64,000 nt of DNA from Burkholderia sp. HI2500 (GTDB lineage Bacteria; Pseudomonadota; Gammaproteobacteria; Burkholderiales; Burkholderiaceae), in contig NZ_NKFL01000006.1 of the NCBI RefSeq assembly GCF_002223055.1, forward strand, positions 310,001 through 374,000, written 5' to 3'. A program made the position numbers and the translations under genes. The notes under the pieces are model-generated. The model searched no databases, was not told the DNA's origin, and was given only the letters and a program-made list of their open reading frames with translations. This document shows, piece after piece, positions 27,835 through 39,400 of this stretch. Numbering within the stretch: the stretch's first letter is position 1; every line of letters starts with the position of its first letter.

Positions 27835-28584
27835 ATGAAGACCGTATTGATCACCGGCTGTTCCTCCGGCTTCGGCCTCGAGATCGCCCGCTATTTCCTG
27901 GCCCGCGACTGGCAGGTCGTCGCGACGATGCGTACGCCGCGCGAGGGCGTGCTGCCGCCGTCGGCGAACCTGCGCGTGCTGGCGCTCGATGTCACGAACC
28001 CCGACAGCATCCGCGCGGCGATCGATGCCGCCGGCCCGATCGACGTGCTCGTCAACAATGCAGGTTTCGGCGCGGCCGCACCGGCCGAACTGATGCCGAT
28101 CGACACCGTGCGAGCGCTGTTCGAGACCAACACGATCGGTACGATCGCGGTGACGGAAGCCGTGCTGCCGCAGTTGCGCCGGCGTGGGGCCGGCGTCGTC
28201 GTGAACGTCACGTCGAGCGTCACGCTGAAGGTGCTGCCGCTGCTTGCCGCCTATCGCGCCAGCAAGGCGGCGGTCAATGCGTACACCGAATCGATGGCGC
28301 TCGAACTCGCGCCGTTCGGCGTGCGTGCGCATCTCGTGCTGCCGGGGCGTGCGCCCGACACGCGTTTCGCCGACAACGCGCGCGCGCACATGCATGGCTT
28401 CGAGCACGAGGCTTATGCGGAATTTGCCGCGGCGGTCTTTGCGCGCATCGTGGACGAATCCGCGCCGGTCACCCACGCGCAGGACGTCGCCGAAGCGGTA
28501 TGGCGCGCGGCGACCGATCCGTCGAGCCCGATGCGCATTCCGGCCGGCGCCGATGCCGTCGCGTGGGCGGCGGAAGCGGGCTGA
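27835..28584 (+). CDS. Short-chain dehydrogenase/reductase
   Basis: This 249-aa SDR has the cofactor motif TGCSSGFG near residue 7, the NNAG motif (LVNNAGFGAAAP), catalytic Ser in NVTSSVTLKVLP and the active-site YRASK. The GCSSGFG variant and the size match the classical group annotated as oxidoreductases of unknown substrate. A GGAG site precedes the ATG. It is probably controlled by the divergent AraC gene. Confidence 0.9.
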   Translation: MKTVLITGCSSGFGLEIARYFLARDWQVVATMRTPREGVLPPSANLRVLALDVTNPDSIRAAIDAAGPIDVLVNNAGFGAAAPAELMPIDTVRALFETNTIGTIAVTEAVLPQLRRRGAGVVVNVTSSVTLKVLPLLAAYRASKAAVNAYTESMALELAPFGVRAHLVLPGRAPDTRFADNARAHMHGFEHEAYAEFAAAVFARIVDESAPVTHAQDVAEAVWRAATDPSSPMRIPAGADAVAWAAEAG

Positions 28585-28656
28585 GGCGGGCCGAGGCTCG
28601 TCGGCGCGCGCGAGCGGTTGTTTGCCGGCGACCGGCGCCTGGGTGATGCAGGATGA

Positions 28657-28684
28657 CGCCGGCCTGCAACGGGCCGGCGGCGCG
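28657..28684. repeat. 28-nt hairpin identical to the liv terminator
   Basis: This segment is identical over 28 bases to 22580-22607, including the strong GGCC-rich stem. It lies between the SDR gene and the converging dgdA gene, so it probably serves both as a terminator. Confidence 0.7.
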
Positions 28685-28715
28685 ATGCCACGCGCGCGGC
28701 GCGCCCGGCGTGCCG

Positions 28716-30978
<2,263 letters not shown>

Positions 30979-31003
30979 TGCGCGCGGCCGCCGCGCCGAC
31001 GCA

Positions 31004-32443
31004 TCACTCGACCGTCGACGAGGCCGACATCGTTGCCGGGCCGCGTGCGTCGGCATCGGCCGCCGCATCGCGCATGCGGATCGCCGCCTGCATGCCGGAC
31101 AACTTGAGTTCGGTCTCCTGATATTCGTTGGCCGGCTCGGAATCGGCGACGATGCCGCAGCCCGCGAACAACCGGCACGCGCCGCCGTCGACCAGCGCCG
31201 AGCGCAGCGCGACGATGAAGTCGCCGTTGCCGTGCGCGTCGATCCAGCCGACGGGCGCCGCATACCAGCCGCGATCGAAGCCTTCATGCGCGCGGATGTG
31301 GTCGAGCGCTTCGGCGCGCGGATGGCCGGCCACGGCCGGCGTCGGGTGCAGCGCCGCGATGACCTGCAGCAGCGTCGCGTCCGCCTTCAGCGTTGCGCGG
31401 ATCGGCGTGCTCAGGTGCTGCAGCCTCGGCAGCCGGTGCAGCGACGGTTGCTCGGGCACGTCGAGCGTGCGCGACAGCGGCGCGAGCGCCGCGCGGATCG
31501 CGTCGACGACGAGCGCGTGTTCGAGCCGTTCCTTCGCGGAATCCATCAAGGCCGCGCCGAGCGCGCGATCGTCGTCGGGCGTGGCGCCGCGCCGGATGGT
31601 CCCGGCCAGCGCATGCGTGCGCACGTCGCCGGCCGCGACACGCGCGAGCCGTTCCGGCGTGGCGCCGACGAAGCAAGCGCCTTCACGGCGGACCGCGAAC
31701 AGGTGCGCATGCGCGTCGCGCTTGCGCAGCCGGCGCAGCAGCGGCGCGATGGCAACGGGCCGCGCGTACTGCTCGAGCACGTCGCGCGCGAGCACGACCT
31801 TGCCGAACGCGCCGCCGTGGATCGCGTCCACCGCGCGCCGGACTTCGTGCTGCCATTCGCTTGCCTGCAGCGCCTGCGTGTGCAGCAGATGCGGGGCATC
31901 GTCGTCATGGGCGGCGGCGAGCGTGCCGAGCGACTCGATGCGCGCGAGGCACGCATGCGCGAGCACGGCCGGATCGTCGTGCGCGGCGACGACGTGCTGG
32001 CAGACGGCCCAGTGCGCATCGCCTTCGCGCACGATCAGCAGCTTCGCCACCGTCATGCTCGCGTCGGGAAACGGCGCCCAGTGCGTGCTGCGTGGGCCAT
32101 GCGAGTCGAACCGGAAGCCGCCGAAGAGGCGCGGCGGTTGCGGGCCGGCCATCACCGCATCGCGAACGAGCGTGCGCCAGCGTGCATCGATCTGCGCGAA
32201 GCGCGTGTCGCCGGTGGCGGTCAGTTCGAGCGCGCCGTCCCAGCCGAACAGCGTGACGGACGCATCGCCGGCCTCGTGGAAGCACCACGGCGTGGCGCCG
32301 TCGTCCCACGCGGCGATCAGGTCGAAGAAGTCGAGCGGGCGCAGCGGCACCGACACCGACGCGAGTGTCGGCGTGCCGGTGTCGGCGGCGCGCCGGGCCG
32401 CACGGGCGAAGGTGTCGTGCAGCAGCGGGAGGCCGGCGTTCAT
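31004..32443 (-). CDS. pchA: Isochorismate synthase (pyochelin)
   Basis: This 479-aa protein converts chorismate to isochorismate, the first step to salicylate. It has the chorismate-binding domain (about 200-460): GGAFGKVVLARDVLEQ, HPTPAVAGHPRAEAL, AHEGFDRGWYAAPVGWID and FAGCGIVADSEPANEYQETE. The length matches PchA of Pseudomonas (476 aa). The start ATG 32443 overlaps the pchB stop as ATGA; longer upstream frames are shadows. It is the last gene of the pchDCBA arm. Confidence 0.94.
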   Translation of the reverse strand: MNAGLPLLHDTFARAARRAADTGTPTLASVSVPLRPLDFFDLIAAWDDGATPWCFHEAGDASVTLFGWDGALELTATGDTRFAQIDARWRTLVRDAVMAGPQPPRLFGGFRFDSHGPRSTHWAPFPDASMTVAKLLIVREGDAHWAVCQHVVAAHDDPAVLAHACLARIESLGTLAAAHDDDAPHLLHTQALQASEWQHEVRRAVDAIHGGAFGKVVLARDVLEQYARPVAIAPLLRRLRKRDAHAHLFAVRREGACFVGATPERLARVAAGDVRTHALAGTIRRGATPDDDRALGAALMDSAKERLEHALVVDAIRAALAPLSRTLDVPEQPSLHRLPRLQHLSTPIRATLKADATLLQVIAALHPTPAVAGHPRAEALDHIRAHEGFDRGWYAAPVGWIDAHGNGDFIVALRSALVDGGACRLFAGCGIVADSEPANEYQETELKLSGMQAAIRMRDAAADADARGPATMSASSTVE

Positions 32444-32745
32444 GCGAGCCCCCGCTGTTGCCGCCAATACTGCGTCTGCTGCGCGATGTACCACGCGATC
32501 AGGCCCGAGAACAGCGTCTCGACGTAGTCGGCATCGAGGCCGGCCTGTTCGGCCCAGCGGCGCCGGTCGGGCAGCATCGCGGCCACCCGTTCCGGCGCGG
32601 CGATGCTCGCTTCGTCGGGCTTGAAGCGCGACGCAGCCTTCACATACTGCATGCGCAGGCCGAGCGCTTCGATGATGTCGGCGTCCAGGCGATCGATGGC
32701 TTCGCGAATGTCGGGCAGCCCCGTGCAGGCGTCCGGTGTCTTCAT
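32440..32745 (-). CDS. pchB: Isochorismate-pyruvate lyase
   Basis: This 101-aa protein is exactly the size of Pseudomonas PchB. It has the chorismate mutase type II fold: the first helix LPDIREAIDRLDADIIEALG, LRMQYVKAASRFKP and DYVETLFSGLIAWYIAQQTQ. It splits isochorismate to salicylate and pyruvate. It overlaps its neighbours pchC and pchA by 4 bases on each side. Confidence 0.94.
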   Translation of the reverse strand: MKTPDACTGLPDIREAIDRLDADIIEALGLRMQYVKAASRFKPDEASIAAPERVAAMLPDRRRWAEQAGLDADYVETLFSGLIAWYIAQQTQYWRQQRGLA

Positions 32746-33515
32746 GTGTACTCCTTTCCGTAACGAAGGGATTGGTCGATCCGTTCGACCAGATGCGCGA
32801 TCACCGCCGGGTATTGGTGGCGCAGGTAGAAGTGGTCGCCGCTGAACGTCTCGATGCGGATCGGGCGCGACGCGACGTCCTGCCACGCATGCGCCTCGTC
32901 GTGGTCGAGCTCGGAATCGGCAAGCGGCAGCATCACGCCGAGCGGCGTCGTGAGCCGCGGCGGCCGGTCGCGGCGATACGTCTCGATCGCGCGGTAGTCG
33001 CTGCGGATCATCGGCAGGTAGAGCGCGCGCATTTCCGGATCGGCGAGCAGCGCGGCGTGCTCGCCGGACAGCCGCGCGACATCGCCTACCAGCGCATCGT
33101 CGGATTGCAGGTGCAGGTCCGACAGGCGCTGGCGATGCGGCGGCGGCAGCGCGGAGACGGCCAGGTAAAGCGGCGTCGCGCCGCGCGCTTCGAGCCGCGC
33201 CGCCACCTCGTACGCGAGCGCCGCGCCGAGGCTGTGCCCGAACAGCACGAGCGGCGCGTGGGCATAGCGTTGCAGCGCGTCGGCGGCGGGGCCGGCGAGT
33301 GCATCGATCGACGTCAGGCATGGCTCGCCGAAGCGTTCCTCGCGGCCCGGATACTGCAGCGCGAGCAGGTCGACGTCCCACGGCAGCGCGCGGCTCCAGC
33401 CGCGAAAGAAATTCGCGGTGCCGCCGGCGTGCGGGAAGCAGACGAGTTGCGCGCGCGGGCACGGCGACAGGCGCAGTTCGCGGATCCAGTTCGAATCGGT
33501 CGGCCGCGCGCTCAT
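32742..33515 (-). CDS. pchC: Type II thioesterase (pyochelin)
   Basis: This 257-aa alpha/beta-hydrolase of the GrsT type has the start LVCFPHAGGTANFF, the nucleophile motif GHSLGAALA (Ser), Asp in the PLADSELDH region and the C-terminal His in FSGDHFYL. In the pyochelin system it removes wrongly loaded groups from the NRPS carrier domains. It is translationally coupled to pchD and pchB. Confidence 0.93.
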   Translation of the reverse strand: MSARPTDSNWIRELRLSPCPRAQLVCFPHAGGTANFFRGWSRALPWDVDLLALQYPGREERFGEPCLTSIDALAGPAADALQRYAHAPLVLFGHSLGAALAYEVAARLEARGATPLYLAVSALPPPHRQRLSDLHLQSDDALVGDVARLSGEHAALLADPEMRALYLPMIRSDYRAIETYRRDRPPRLTTPLGVMLPLADSELDHDEAHAWQDVASRPIRIETFSGDHFYLRHQYPAVIAHLVERIDQSLRYGKEYT

Positions 33516-35164
33516 GCGGCGGCCGCCTGCAACTGGCGGCGCAGCAGGTCGCGCAGCGATTTCTTGCTGGTCTTGCCGATGCCGGTTTCCGGGAAGCGCG
33601 GCATGAACTCGATGCGATCGGGAATCTTGAACGCCGCGAGCCCGCAGTCGCGCAGGTAGCGTTTCAGCACCAGCCGGGAGGGTGCGGGCGCACGGGCGAC
33701 GACGAACGCGCACGTGCGCTCGCCGAGCAACGGGTCGGGCATCGCGACCACCGCCGCGTCGTGCACCAGCGGATGCGCGAGCAACAGGTTCTCGACTTCC
33801 TCGGCGGAGACCTTCTCGCCGCCGCGATTGATCTGGTCCTTGTCGCGGCCTTCGACGACGAGGTCGCCGTCCGCGGTGCGCCGTACGCGGTCGCCGCTGC
33901 GATAGAAGCCGTCGGCCGTGAACGCGGTCGCGTTGTGCTCGGCGAGCCGGTAGTAGCCGCGGATCGTGTACGGGCCGCGCACCTGCAGTTCGCCGATTTC
34001 ACCGGGCGCGACGGGTTCGCCGGCATCGTCGACGATGCGCACTTCGTCGCCGTCCGACACGGGGCGGCCCTGCGTGTGCGCGATCCGTTCGGGCGAATCG
34101 TCGAGCCGCGTGCAGCAGATGAGCCCTTCGGCCATCCCGAACACCTGCTGCAGCTGGCAGCCGAGCACGTGCGTCACGCGCGCGGCCGCGTGGTCCATCA
34201 GTCGCGCGCCGCCGACCTGCAGCACGCGCAGGCTCGACAGGTCGGCCCGCCGTTGCGGCTGTTCGTCGAGCCACAGCAGCGCGAGCGGCGGCACGAGCGC
34301 GGTATGCGTGACGCGCTCCCGCGCGATCAGCGCGAAGCTCTGTTCGGGCTCGGGCCGCCCGGTCGTGATGACGCGGCCGCCCGCGAGCAGCGCGCCGATC
34401 GTGCCGGGGCAGCACAGCGTGAAGTTGTGCGCCATCGGCAGCGCGGCGAGATATACGGTGCTGGCGTCGAAGCCGCTCGCGGCGCTGCACGCGCGCACGT
34501 TGTACAGGTATTCGCGGTGACGGCGCGGGATCAACTTCGGCGTGCCGGTCGTGCCGCCCGACAACTGGAAGCACGCGATGTCGTCGGCGCGCGCCGCGCA
34601 TTCGCGCAGCGGCGGCGCATCGTACAGCGCGTCGAACGGCGTGAACGCGTGATCGCCGCCGGCCAGCACGACGTGCTCGAGCGTCGGGCAATCGGCCTGC
34701 AACGCGGCCGCGAGCGGGCGGCAGTCGAATTCGCCGAGTTGCGCCGCGCCCAGATATGCACGTGCGCCGGCGAAGCGGCAGAACGCGCCGATCTCGTAGT
34801 GCCGGTGAGCGGGGAGGGCGAGCACCGGTCGCACGCCGAGCTGGAACAGCGCGAAGCACGTCTCGATGAAGCGAGCGCCGTTCGGCAGGTGGACGACGAC
34901 CGCGTCGCCGCGCGTCAGGCCGAGACGCGCGAAGCCGCCCGCCAACCGGCGGATGCGCGCCAGCAGGTCGCGATAGCTGAGCCGGCACGCGCCGTCGACG
35001 ATGGCGAGCGCATCGGGATCGCGCTGCGCTTGTGCGTCGAGCGCATCGAAGAAAGTCGTGTCTTGCCAATAGCCGGCGTCGCTGTAGCGGCGCGCGAAGT
35101 CGTCGGGCCAGTCGGGCGCGTCGGCCGGGAAGGCCGGCGCCACGGAGGGAAGGGAGGATTGCAT
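33512..35164 (-). CDS. pchD: Salicyl-AMP ligase
   Basis: This 550-aa stand-alone adenylation enzyme activates salicylate and loads it on PchE. The AMP-binding core motif is FQLSGGTTGTPKLIPR; LINRGGEK-type residues (DQINRGGEKVSAEEVENLLL) and the C-terminal FPETGIGKTSKKSL carry the catalytic lysine. The length matches PchD of Pseudomonas (547 aa). It is the first gene of the divergent arm, and its promoter region carries a Fur-box-like site. Confidence 0.94.
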   Translation of the reverse strand: MQSSLPSVAPAFPADAPDWPDDFARRYSDAGYWQDTTFFDALDAQAQRDPDALAIVDGACRLSYRDLLARIRRLAGGFARLGLTRGDAVVVHLPNGARFIETCFALFQLGVRPVLALPAHRHYEIGAFCRFAGARAYLGAAQLGEFDCRPLAAALQADCPTLEHVVLAGGDHAFTPFDALYDAPPLRECAARADDIACFQLSGGTTGTPKLIPRRHREYLYNVRACSAASGFDASTVYLAALPMAHNFTLCCPGTIGALLAGGRVITTGRPEPEQSFALIARERVTHTALVPPLALLWLDEQPQRRADLSSLRVLQVGGARLMDHAAARVTHVLGCQLQQVFGMAEGLICCTRLDDSPERIAHTQGRPVSDGDEVRIVDDAGEPVAPGEIGELQVRGPYTIRGYYRLAEHNATAFTADGFYRSGDRVRRTADGDLVVEGRDKDQINRGGEKVSAEEVENLLLAHPLVHDAAVVAMPDPLLGERTCAFVVARAPAPSRLVLKRYLRDCGLAAFKIPDRIEFMPRFPETGIGKTSKKSLRDLLRRQLQAAAA

Positions 35165-35200
35165 GCGCTGACCTTGGGTTCCGGCAAGTTGTCAGAAAAT

Positions 35201-35228
35201 GTAAATGAGAGGTATTATCATTTGTAAC
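35201..35228. promoter_or_regulatory. Fur-box-like site, pchD/pchR intergenic
   Basis: AAATGAGAGGTATTATCATTT is an imperfect palindrome with the alternating A/T character of Fur boxes, 40 bases before pchD. It probably gives iron control of pchD and perhaps pchR. Confidence 0.55.
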
Positions 35229-35251
35229 AAGTGCCGCGATAGCGCCGTTTC

Positions 35252-35279
35252 TTTCGATATCGCGGCAATTTCATTCGAT
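35252..35279. promoter_or_regulatory. Possible PchR-binding direct repeat
   Basis: TTTCGAT at 35252 and ATTCGAT at 35273 are direct heptamers 21 bases apart (two helical turns), between pchD and pchR. Direct heptamers are known for PchR boxes; the assignment here is inferred only from spacing and position. Confidence 0.35.
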
Positions 35280-35381
35280 CGGGCGCCTGTCGCGCGGCGC
35301 CCGCCCGGCCCGGCCGGACAATCGGCCGGTTGCCGCCGGTGCGCGCCGGGCCGCGCGTGCCGCCTAACCAACGGACCTCCG

Positions 35382-36323
35382 ATGAGCTCGACCTCCTTCG
35401 CTTCGTCACGACGTCACCCGCCGGTGCTCGTGCCCGGCAATCATCCGGGCGTGGTGCACATCGACGCGGGCATGAAACTCATGAGCGGCACGCTGTGCTC
35501 GGATAGCCGCGACTGGTACGAGGAGCCGCTCGAAAAAGGGCTGAAGCTCGTCCTCGTGCAGAGCGGGCAGTTGCGCTGCCGTGTGCCGGGCCAGCCCGAG
35601 CAGTGCATCAAGGGGCCGGGTCTGTGCGTGATCGCCAACGACGGCGAATTCACGACGCACCAGATCTACGACCGCGACACGCCGCTGCGCTACACGATCG
35701 TGCAGCTCGGCCTCGACGCGCTCGACCGCAACCTGAGCCTGTTGCCGGAGAAGATGCTCGCGCCGACGGGCGGCGATCCGCGCATCGTCAGTTGCCCGGC
35801 GTCGAAGGCGCTGCAGGCGCTCGCGGTGCAGATCGCGACCTGCCCGTTCGAGGGCGCGGTGCGCGAGTACTACCTGAAGGCCAAGGCCTTCGAGCTGACC
35901 GCGTTGAGCGCGCAGCTGCTGGCGACGCAGCGGCAGTTCGCGCCGGCCGACGTGCGCGTCACGTCGTCGGATGTCGAGCGCGTGTATGCGGCGAGCGACA
36001 TCCTGACGCGCGAGCTTCAGCAGCCGCCCACGCTTGATGCGCTCGCGGGCCGGGTGGGGATGAATTCACGCAAGCTGACGGCCGGTTTCCGCAAGGTGTT
36101 CGGCACGAGCGTGTATGCGTACCTGCAGGAATACCGGCTGCGGACCGCGCACGCGATGCTGTGCGCGGAGGACGCGAACGTGTCGACCGTGGCGTACCGC
36201 GTCGGCTATAGCCCGGCCCATTTTTCGATCGCTTTCCGCAAGCGCTACGGCATTTCGCCGAGCGATATTCGTGCGTCGTCGAACGCGATCGACGACGTCG
36301 AGACGGAGCGCGCGGCAATCTAA
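35382..36323 (+). CDS. pchR: AraC-type pyochelin regulator
   Basis: This protein has 313 aa from ATG 35382; the longer upstream frame runs through the promoter. The N-terminal half (about 20-190) is the ferri-pyochelin sensing part. The C-terminal AraC HTH pair is QPPTLDALAGRVGMNSRKLT and VSTVAYRVGYSPAHFSIAFR. PchR senses ferri-pyochelin and activates the pch and fptA promoters while repressing itself. It sits between the two biosynthetic arms as in the Pseudomonas locus. Confidence 0.92.
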   Translation: MSSTSFASSRRHPPVLVPGNHPGVVHIDAGMKLMSGTLCSDSRDWYEEPLEKGLKLVLVQSGQLRCRVPGQPEQCIKGPGLCVIANDGEFTTHQIYDRDTPLRYTIVQLGLDALDRNLSLLPEKMLAPTGGDPRIVSCPASKALQALAVQIATCPFEGAVREYYLKAKAFELTALSAQLLATQRQFAPADVRVTSSDVERVYAASDILTRELQQPPTLDALAGRVGMNSRKLTAGFRKVFGTSVYAYLQEYRLRTAHAMLCAEDANVSTVAYRVGYSPAHFSIAFRKRYGISPSDIRASSNAIDDVETERAAI

Positions 36324-36367
36324 AACAACTGACCGGCAGCCTAAAGCAATCGACAAGGCTCATGGGA

Positions 36368-36392
36368 GTGAATGAGATAGATTCTCATTCAC
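36368..36392. promoter_or_regulatory. Fur box before pchE, perfect palindrome
   Basis: GTGAATGAGA (36368-36377) and TCTCATTCAC (36383-36392) are a perfect 10-bp inverted repeat around TAGAT, 55 bases before pchE. The ATGAGA...TCTCAT core matches the Fur consensus style. This is the strongest regulatory site in the pyochelin region. Confidence 0.8.
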
Positions 36393-36446
36393 GGGTGGCC
36401 GCCGCCGCGCGGATCCGCCATCGAACGACCCATACAAGGCGTGCCC

Positions 36447-39400
36447 ATGAGCCAGACCGCTGTCGATTCCAGCATCGATCATTCCGATCCTTCCCGTTTT
36501 TCTCCCATTGCCTTTCGCTCGCAGCTCGTCGCGATGATCGCCGAGCTGCTCGACGAGCCCGTCGACGAAATCGCGTCGCTCGACGATGACGAGGACCTGC
36601 TGAGCTGCGGCCTCGATTCGATCCGGCTGATGTATCTGCAGACGCGCGTGAACCGCCTCGGCTACGCGCTGACGTTCGATGCGCTCACGCGTACGCCGAC
36701 GCTCGGCGCGTGGGCCGAACTGCTCGCGAATGCGCCACGCGTCGCCGCGGCGATGCCTGATGCCGAGGCGGCCGAGGTCGTCGACGTCGACGTGCATGCG
36801 CCGTTCGACCTGTCCGCGGTGCAGCAGGCGTACTGGCTCGGCCGCGGCGATGGCGAAGTGCTCGGCAACGTGAGCTGTCATGCGTTCCTCGAGTTTCGCT
36901 CCCGTGCGATCGATCCCGTTCGTCTCGACGCGGCATGCCGGCTCGTGCGCGAGCGCCATCCGATGCTGCGTGCGCGCTTCACCGGGGGCCGCCAGCAGAT
37001 CGTCGCGGCGCCGGACGCGCCGGTGTTCGCGCATGCGGACTGGCGCGACAGGACGGCCGCCGAGGCGGAAACCGAATGGGCGTCGCTGCGCGCGCGCCGG
37101 TCGCACGAATGTCTCGACGTCGAGCGCGCGCAGGTCTTCATGATGGGGCTCGTGCAAATGCCCGGCGGCGAGGATCGCGTGTGGCTGAGCGTCGACCTGC
37201 TCGCGGCCGACGTGGACAGCGTGCGGCTGCTGATGCAGGAAATCGGCGCTGCCTATGCCGAGCCGTCGGCGTTGCCCGACGCACCGTCGACGTGGTTCCC
37301 GGCCTGGCTCGCGCGTCGCGCGGCCGATACGCGCGATGCGCGGGCCACGGCGCGTGATGCGTGGCAGGCGCGACTCGCTACGCTGCCGGAAGGGCCGGCG
37401 CTGCCGCTCGCCCGTGCACCGGAAACGATCCGTGCGCCGCGTTTCAGCCGCATCGCGCATACGCTGAGCACGGCCGAACTCGCGCGCCTGCAGGCACGGG
37501 CCGCGCAGCATGGCGTCACGCTGTCGTCGGTGTTCGGCGCGGCGTTCGCCGCGGTGCTCGCACGCTGGAGCGGCCGTCACGCGTTCCTGCTCAACGTGCC
37601 GTTGTTCGACCGGCACGGCGATGCGCCCGATCTCGGCCGCGTGATCGCCGATTTCACGACGCTGCTGCTCGTCGAATGCGACCTGCGCGCCGACGCGAGC
37701 GCGGCCGACGCGGTGCGCGCGTTCCAGCAGCGGCTGCACGGCGCAATCGCGCAGGCCGCGTATCCGGCGCTCGACGTGCTGCGCGATGCGCGCCGGCAGG
37801 GCATGCCGCGCGCGGCGCCCGTCGTGTTCTCGTGCAACCTCGGCGATGCGCCGTTCGTGCCCGACGCATTCGCGCGCGTGTTCGGCGATCTGCACGACAT
37901 GATTTCGCAGACCCCGCAGGTGTGGCTCGACCATCAGCTCTATCGCGTGCCGGACGGCGCGCTGCTCGCGTGGGACAGCGTCGACGGCCTGTTTCCCGAC
38001 GGGATGATCGATGCGATGTTCGGCGCGTATGTCGCGCTCGTGCAGGCGCTGTGCGATCGCGACTGGCGGCTGCCGATCGCCGTCGAGCTGCCGTCCGCGC
38101 AACGACGCGTGCGCGACGCGCTCAACGCGGTGCCCGCACCCGGGCGGCCGCGCACGCTGCATGCCGACTTCTTCGCATTGGCCGCGCGCGAGCCGGCGGC
38201 CGTCGCGTTGCGGTGCGGCGAGCAAGCGGTGACGCGCGGCGACCTGGCCGCACGGGCGCTCGCGATCGCGGGCGGCTTGCGCGCGGCGGGCATCGGTCAC
38301 GGCGACGCCGTCGAGATCAGTCTGCCGCGCGGGCCCGCACAGGTGGCCGCGGTGTTCGGCGTACTGGCCGCCGGCGCATGCTATGTCCCGCTCGACATCG
38401 CGCAGCCCGCCGCGCGCAAGGCGTTGATCGAACGCGCGGCCGGGGTAAAGGCCGTGATCGGCGACACGACGCTCGCCGATGCAGCGTTGCCGCATGTCGG
38501 CGTCGCGGCGCTGATGCGGCACGAACCGCTGGCCGCGCCGCTCGCCGTGGCGCCGCAGGCCACCGCGTACGTGATCTACACGTCCGGTTCGACGGGCGTG
38601 CCGAAAGGTGTCGAGATGACGCACGCGGCGGCGCTCAACACGATCGATGCGATCGATGCGCTGCTCGGCGTGCATGCGCAGGATCGCTTGCTCGCGGTAT
38701 CGGCGCTCGATTTCGACTTGTCGGTGTACGACCTGTTCGGCGTGCTCGGTGCCGGTGCCGAGCTTGTGCTGCCGACCCAGGACGACGCGCGCGACGCGGC
38801 GCGCTGGATCGAGCTGATCGCGCAGCATCGCGTGACGCTGTGGAATTCGGCGCCTGCGCTGCTGGAGATGGCGCTGGCGGTGCCGGCCGCGGCCGACGCG
38901 TGCCGCAGCGTGCGCGCGGCGCTGTTGTCCGGCGACTGGATCGCACTCGATCTGCCGGCGCGCCTGCGTGAACGGTGCGGCGACGCGTGTGCATTCCATG
39001 CGCTCGGTGGCGCGACCGAGGCCGGCATCTGGTCGAATGTGCAGACGGTGCGCGACGTGCCGCCGCACTGGCGTTCGATTCCGTATGGCCGGCCGTTGCC
39101 GGGGCAGGCCTATCGTGTTGTCGATGCCGACGGCCGCGACGTGCCGGACTACGTGCCGGGCGAACTGCTGATCGGCGGCGACAGCCTCGCGCGCGGCTAC
39201 CGGAACGATCCCGAGCTGACCGCGCAGCGCTTCGTGCAGCAAGCGTCGGGCCGCTGGTATCGCACGGGCGACCGGGGCCGCTACTGGCCCGACGGCACGC
39301 TCGAATTCCTGGGGCGCGAGGATCGCCAGGTGAAGGTGCGCGGGCACCGGATCGAGCTGGGCGAGATCGAGGCCGCTTTGGCCGCGCATCCGCTGATCGA

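Noticed and set aside
36360..39389. 1009-aa minus-strand open frame opposite pchE
   Set aside because: Shadow of the NRPS gene; Arg/His-rich, no domain, and it covers the Fur box and pchE start.
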